NCBI GenBank assembly: GCA_016214225.1
Contig: JACROX010000068.1
Span: forward strand, 1 to 8,310
Length of the DNA: 8,310 bases
Direction of reading: 5' to 3'
Source: Candidatus Peregrinibacteria bacterium
GTDB taxonomy: Bacteria > Patescibacteriota > Gracilibacteria > UBA1369 > LOWO2-01-FULL-3
Below are positions 5,589-8,310 of the stretch, in pieces. A program made the translations under genes and the position numbers. The notes beneath the pieces are model-generated. The model did not search any database. It was not told the origin of the DNA and saw only the letters and a list, made by a program, of their open reading frames with translations. Position 1 is the first letter of the stretch, and the number at the start of each line of letters is the position of its first letter.

Positions 5589-6241
5589 AGTCCTGAAGTT
5601 AAATCAAGTAAAACTTTATACGGATCATCCGCTTTTGTAATCCCGGAAGCAAGCAAAACACCGCTCGCTCCAAGCTCTATCGCGATTTTAACATCTTCGG
5701 AAGTTTTTACTCCGGCTCCAACCAAAACCTTGCCTTTACCGAGAAAATCAACCGACCGAGTTATAACATCAGGCGAAGCTTTGGATACGGAAATATCACC
5801 CCCAATCAACTCGGGAGGTTCAACGGCAATCAAATCGGCGCCAAATCCGGCGACCGTAACTCCCCTTTCGGGAGTTTCAGCGCAACAAATGACAAAAAGC
5901 CCGGCCTCATGAGCTCTTTTAATACTTTTCTCCAACACTTCATCGGTAAGTTTCCTTTCAGCATGATTTAGCAAGGTACCGTACGCCCCTGCTTGCTTTG
6001 CTATTTCGGGCGCAATATGTCCTGTCAACGCACCATAAGCAACAGGGTCGATATGCTGGGCAAATACGGGAATATCAACATTCGCGGCAACCTCCTTCAA
6101 GTCGTGCGCGTTAACGCACACCGCGATATTTTTGCCGGTTTCTTTCGCAACTTTTTCATGAACTTTCGCGAGAGCCAAAGCATTCGCGCCAACCGCTTGT
6201 TCATAAGTCTTAAAATTTACGACAATCGCGGGAAGATCCAT
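5585..6241 (-). CDS. tpiA: Triosephosphate isomerase, archaeal-type short form
   Basis: This enzyme interconverts glyceraldehyde-3-phosphate and dihydroxyacetone phosphate. From the ATG at 6241 it is 218 residues, beginning with VVNFKTY. The frame opens upstream to a TTG at 6256, but the archaeal family usually begins just before NFKTY. Catalytic residues are present: Lys11 (NFKTY), His93 (TLLNHAE) and Glu141 (AVEPPELIG). Phosphate-binding segments are VGAGV (about 174-178) and LLASGITKADDP. The blocks QHIDPVAYGALTGHI and AVEPPELIGGDISVSKA, and the length of about 220 instead of about 250 residues, are typical of archaeal TIMs rather than the common bacterial form. It is coupled to hpf by an ATGA overlap. 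No Shine-Dalgarno motif is seen. Confidence 0.93.
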   Translation of the reverse strand: MDLPAIVVNFKTYEQAVGANALALAKVHEKVAKETGKNIAVCVNAHDLKEVAANVDIPVFAQHIDPVAYGALTGHIAPEIAKQAGAYGTLLNHAERKLTDEVLEKSIKRAHEAGLFVICCAETPERGVTVAGFGADLIAVEPPELIGGDISVSKASPDVITRSVDFLGKGKVLVGAGVKTSEDVKIAIELGASGVLLASGITKADDPYKVLLDLTSGL

Positions 6242-6285
6242 AAGGAGATAAGCCAAAAAAATATAATTTAACCGCTCGAGCGAAA

Positions 6286-6314
6286 ATCATACCCCAAATC
6301 GCGCGCTAAATGAA
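6286..6314 (-). promoter_or_regulatory. Weak candidate promoter for tpiA-hpf
   Basis: On the minus strand, TATGAT (6291-6286) is preceded after 17 bp by TTCATT (6314-6309), which matches the -35 consensus at only 3 of 6 positions. It would give a leader of roughly 40 nt before the ATG at 6241. Its -35 box directly abuts the -35 box of the divergent plus-strand promoter, so the two would be back to back. Confidence 0.3.
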
Positions 6315-6343
6315 TTGATTTTCGAACAAAAAACTGATATAAT
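6315..6343 (+). promoter_or_regulatory. Sigma70-like promoter of the MORN-repeat gene
   Basis: TTGATT (6315-6320) and a perfect TATAAT (6338-6343) are separated by 17 bp. Transcription would start near 6350, giving a leader of about 24 nt of nearly pure A/T before the ATG at 6374, with no Shine-Dalgarno motif. This is the strongest promoter-like sequence in the window. Confidence 0.65.
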
Positions 6344-6373
6344 TATACAATTTAAAAAAATAAAAACAAATAA

Positions 6374-8310
6374 ATGGGAATCCACAAACATTTAAATTGC
6401 TTTAAAAATTTTTCAGGAAAATACTATGGCCTTAAAGAAAATAGGCTTGTGTTTGAAGAAAAACCATCTGAACCAAAACCAGCACCGGAGCCATCAAAAG
6501 ACGAACAGATAAAGGATCTACAGGCAAAAATAGCCAAGCAAGAAAAACAACTTAGGAAAGAAAAAGATAAAGATAAAGACAAAAAAGAAAAGCTGGAAAA
6601 AATATTGGGAGAAACTCGCGCTAAGCTTAAAAAATTGCAAGAAGAACCAGCCAAAAAATTGCTACCTTCCTCCGATGAAAAAGAAGAAAAAAGAATCCTC
6701 GGTCCAAGTGAAACGACAAAAACAGAAGGAGGAGAAAACGGCGAAAAAATGGAAGGAACATTTAACGCGCAAAACAAATTAATAGAGGGAACAATAACTT
6801 TTAAAAATGGAGACGTTTATAGCGGAACTTTCGATCCCGAAACAGGCAAACTCACAAAAGGGAAAATAATCCTTAAATCAGGCGATACGCAAGAAGGAGA
6901 TTTTGACAAAACTACAAGCCGCCTCACAAAAGGGAGAAAAAAGCTGGCATCAGGCGAAACGCAAGAAGGAGACTTCGACAAAGACACAGGCAAATTGACA
7001 AAAGGAAAAATCGTACTCATATCAGGAGTAATCCTTGACGGAACATTTGACAGAACAACAGGGCAAATAATGGAAGGCACAAAAACAAATGAAAAAGGCA
7101 ATCCGGCTGAAATACAGAAAGGGAAATGGGAGAAAACTGGAAAATTCTCAGGAGTAATAAAATTCAGAGACGGAACAATCCGTAGAGGGACATGGGATAA
7201 AACTGGAAAAGCCATAGGAACACCAACGCAAGTTCCGAGCATGGAGGAAGAAGATAAGCCAAAACCGGATGCGAAAGCAGCGCCGGGACCAGAGAAGAAA
7301 CCTGCGACATCAGCAGAAACCACCACTTCCCCTGCCGGCAAACTCTTTGAAGGATATGCCGCAAGAGTGGAAAAAATTGACGAAAAAACAAAAGGAAAAG
7401 ACAAAAAAGTCCTTGGAAACGCCAAAATACCAGACATCCGCAGTAACATAGCACTCCTAACCTCGGATAAAAAAGCCGATACGGTTAAAGAAAAAGCGGT
7501 TAATCTCAAAGAAGAAACAGATCGAAGAATAAGAGCCTATACTTCAAGATATGACTCAAAAACAGGTAAATACACTCTTGACTATGAAGGCGTCAAAAGA
7601 TCTCATGAAATCAGCATCGGCTTGGGAGACATTTTACTTGATCCGGACATAAAAGAGGTTGAGATATGGAAGGACAGAGAAAAGCCAATCATTGCAAAAA
7701 GAGCGACAGTGGCAACCAAAAGAAATAAAGAAAGAGTCGGATTTGTGGATAAGGATGGAGATTACGTAACCACATTCACGGGCGATAAATTCAGAATAGT
7801 TACGGAAAAGGAAAGAAATTTTGGAAATAAGGACGAACTCACCGCGTATCACAACGAAACCGAGAAAGAAAGAAAACAAAGACAAAAATTCGAATGGTTT
7901 TCCGAAGCAGGAGAGAAGTCAGCACGGACAGAAGGAAAAGAAGAAAAAACGAGAAGAGAATCGGTTGCAAAGGTTGGCAAGACAACACCTCCTGTAACTC
8001 CTCCTGTAACTCCTCCTGCAACTCCTCCTGCAAAAACAGGTGAAACCACAACACCAAGCCATGTCGAAGATAAAAAAACTACAGAAGCAACTAAAGAAAA
8101 ATCACCGGAAGAACTCGCAAAAGCGGAAACAATAAAAGCAACTATCTCAAAAGTTCAAGAAAAAGCGGATAAAGTAGCTCTTCAGATGTGGCGCGACAGT
8201 ATCAAAATCAGCGAAACTCCAAAATCACCTGATAGTACAAGTTACGCGATTTTGGTGGAAGGCAAAGACACAAACAGCACAATAGAAATAAAAGCTGAAC
8301 AAGTAAACAA
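6374..8310 (+). CDS. Large Lys/Glu-rich MORN-repeat protein, 3' end beyond the window
   Basis: The frame is open from the ATG at 6374 (TAA immediately upstream) to the window end: 645 full codons without a stop, so the protein is partial. No signal peptide or membrane segment is visible. In order: a short N-terminus (MGIHKHLNCFKNF); a charged probable coiled coil (about 43-97); a MORN-like region (about 126-280) with 24-residue units carrying GDF or GTF and LTKGK; an acidic, Pro-rich linker (about 285-320); a mixed charged region (about 322-480) containing EGVKRSHEISIGLGD and VGFVDKDGDYVTTFTGDKFR; a TPPV/TPPA repeat (538-553); and a second charged region still open at the edge. MORN repeats usually mediate lipid or protein contacts; the role here is unknown. 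The non-repeat parts are not recognised. It has its own promoter and diverges from tpiA. Lys/Glu richness and low complexity suggest a large structural or scaffold protein, which is inference. Confidence 0.8.
   Translation, partial: MGIHKHLNCFKNFSGKYYGLKENRLVFEEKPSEPKPAPEPSKDEQIKDLQAKIAKQEKQLRKEKDKDKDKKEKLEKILGETRAKLKKLQEEPAKKLLPSSDEKEEKRILGPSETTKTEGGENGEKMEGTFNAQNKLIEGTITFKNGDVYSGTFDPETGKLTKGKIILKSGDTQEGDFDKTTSRLTKGRKKLASGETQEGDFDKDTGKLTKGKIVLISGVILDGTFDRTTGQIMEGTKTNEKGNPAEIQKGKWEKTGKFSGVIKFRDGTIRRGTWDKTGKAIGTPTQVPSMEEEDKPKPDAKAAPGPEKKPATSAETTTSPAGKLFEGYAARVEKIDEKTKGKDKKVLGNAKIPDIRSNIALLTSDKKADTVKEKAVNLKEETDRRIRAYTSRYDSKTGKYTLDYEGVKRSHEISIGLGDILLDPDIKEVEIWKDREKPIIAKRATVATKRNKERVGFVDKDGDYVTTFTGDKFRIVTEKERNFGNKDELTAYHNETEKERKQRQKFEWFSEAGEKSARTEGKEEKTRRESVAKVGKTTPPVTPPVTPPATPPAKTGETTTPSHVEDKKTTEATKEKSPEELAKAETIKATISKVQEKADKVALQMWRDSIKISETPKSPDSTSYAILVEGKDTNSTIEIKAEQVN
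6809..7096 (+). repeat. Four tandem 72-bp units encoding 24-residue MORN-like repeats
   Basis: Units start at 6809, 6881, 6953 and 7025 and are exactly 72 bp each, in phase with the reading frame. Units 2 and 3 are close at the DNA level: both contain ACGCAAGAAGGAGA, and each encodes TQEGDFDK followed by a variable step and LTKG. Units 1 and 4 are more diverged (SGTFDPETGKLTKG and DGTFDRTTGQIMEG). Partial units flank the array at about 6749-6808 and about 7097-7220. The pattern implies growth by unequal recombination, most recently between units 2 and 3. Confidence 0.85.
7985..8032 (+). repeat. Four tandem 12-bp units encoding TPPV/TPPA
   Basis: Four 12-bp units of the form ACTCCTCCTGTA or ACTCCTCCTGCA follow in frame and encode TPPV, TPPV, TPPA and TPPA. 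They form an extended proline-rich linker in the MORN-repeat protein. Such arrays often vary in copy number by slippage. Confidence 0.9.

Noticed and set aside
5310..5912. 200-residue plus-strand frame across hpf and tpiA
   Set aside because: It spans the junction of two well-supported minus-strand genes and has no family features.
6241..6249. AAGGAGATA as a ribosome binding site
   Set aside because: It lies on the plus strand at the end of the tpiA 5' region with no start codon at a suitable distance. On the tpiA strand it reads as the complement, so it is not a binding site for that gene.
6817..7509. 230-residue minus-strand open frame opposite the MORN gene
   Set aside because: Its composition is that of an antisense shadow of a repeat-rich, Lys/Glu-rich frame. 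It shows periodic Ser/Pro/Phe runs that mirror the 72-bp repeats and has no recognisable motif.
7839..8057. Minus-strand frames with short repeats (QEELQEEL and GGVTGGVT types)
   Set aside because: The repeats are the reverse complement of the TPPV/TPPA-coding 12-bp array in the MORN gene.

Overview
The window looks like a piece of a low-GC, AT-rich genome of a Patescibacteria/CPR-type bacterium. This is an inference from gene content: a Mur ligase without the usual UDP-binding N-terminal domain, a riboflavin kinase without the FAD synthetase half, a short archaeal-type triosephosphate isomerase, CPR-like O-antigen ligase motifs and no Shine-Dalgarno sequence at any likely start. TGA is a normal stop codon here (wecA-like, tpiA and hpf all end on it), so this is not a lineage that has recoded TGA.

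Layout. Positions 1-142 are non-coding and hold nested palindromes. Positions 143-3656 (minus strand) are a compact four-gene operon, read from right to left: riboflavin kinase, MurE-like ligase, TruB pseudouridine synthase and a WecA/TagO-type polyprenyl-phosphate sugar-1-phosphate transferase. A sigma70-like promoter lies just before the kinase start. Positions 3754-5046 (plus) encode an O-antigen ligase/polymerase-type membrane protein, whose end overlaps the convergent hpf gene. Positions 5013-6241 (minus) are a coupled tpiA-hpf pair with an ATGA overlap. A divergent intergenic region (6242-6373) carries a near-consensus promoter for a long Lys/Glu-rich MORN-repeat gene, which runs off the window end with at least 645 codons and no stop.

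Functionally, three genes concern the envelope: lipid-linked glycan initiation, peptidoglycan stem peptide synthesis, and glycan polymerisation or ligation. The others are housekeeping: FMN synthesis, tRNA psi55 modification, ribosome hibernation and glycolysis. The MORN protein is of unknown function.

The most unusual signal is a dispersed palindromic element of about 61 bp. It has two hairpins and occurs in four recognisable copies within about 2.7 kb, with a possible diverged fifth relative at the left edge. It sits inside or at the ends of coding sequences: in-frame in the middle of riboflavin kinase, at the C-terminus of TruB and at the N-terminus of the O-antigen ligase. One copy lies between genes and supplies a promoter -35 box. 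It occurs in both orientations and in different reading frames, is always open, and its stems differ between copies while keeping base pairing. This resembles in concept the Rickettsia palindromic elements that enter genes in-frame.
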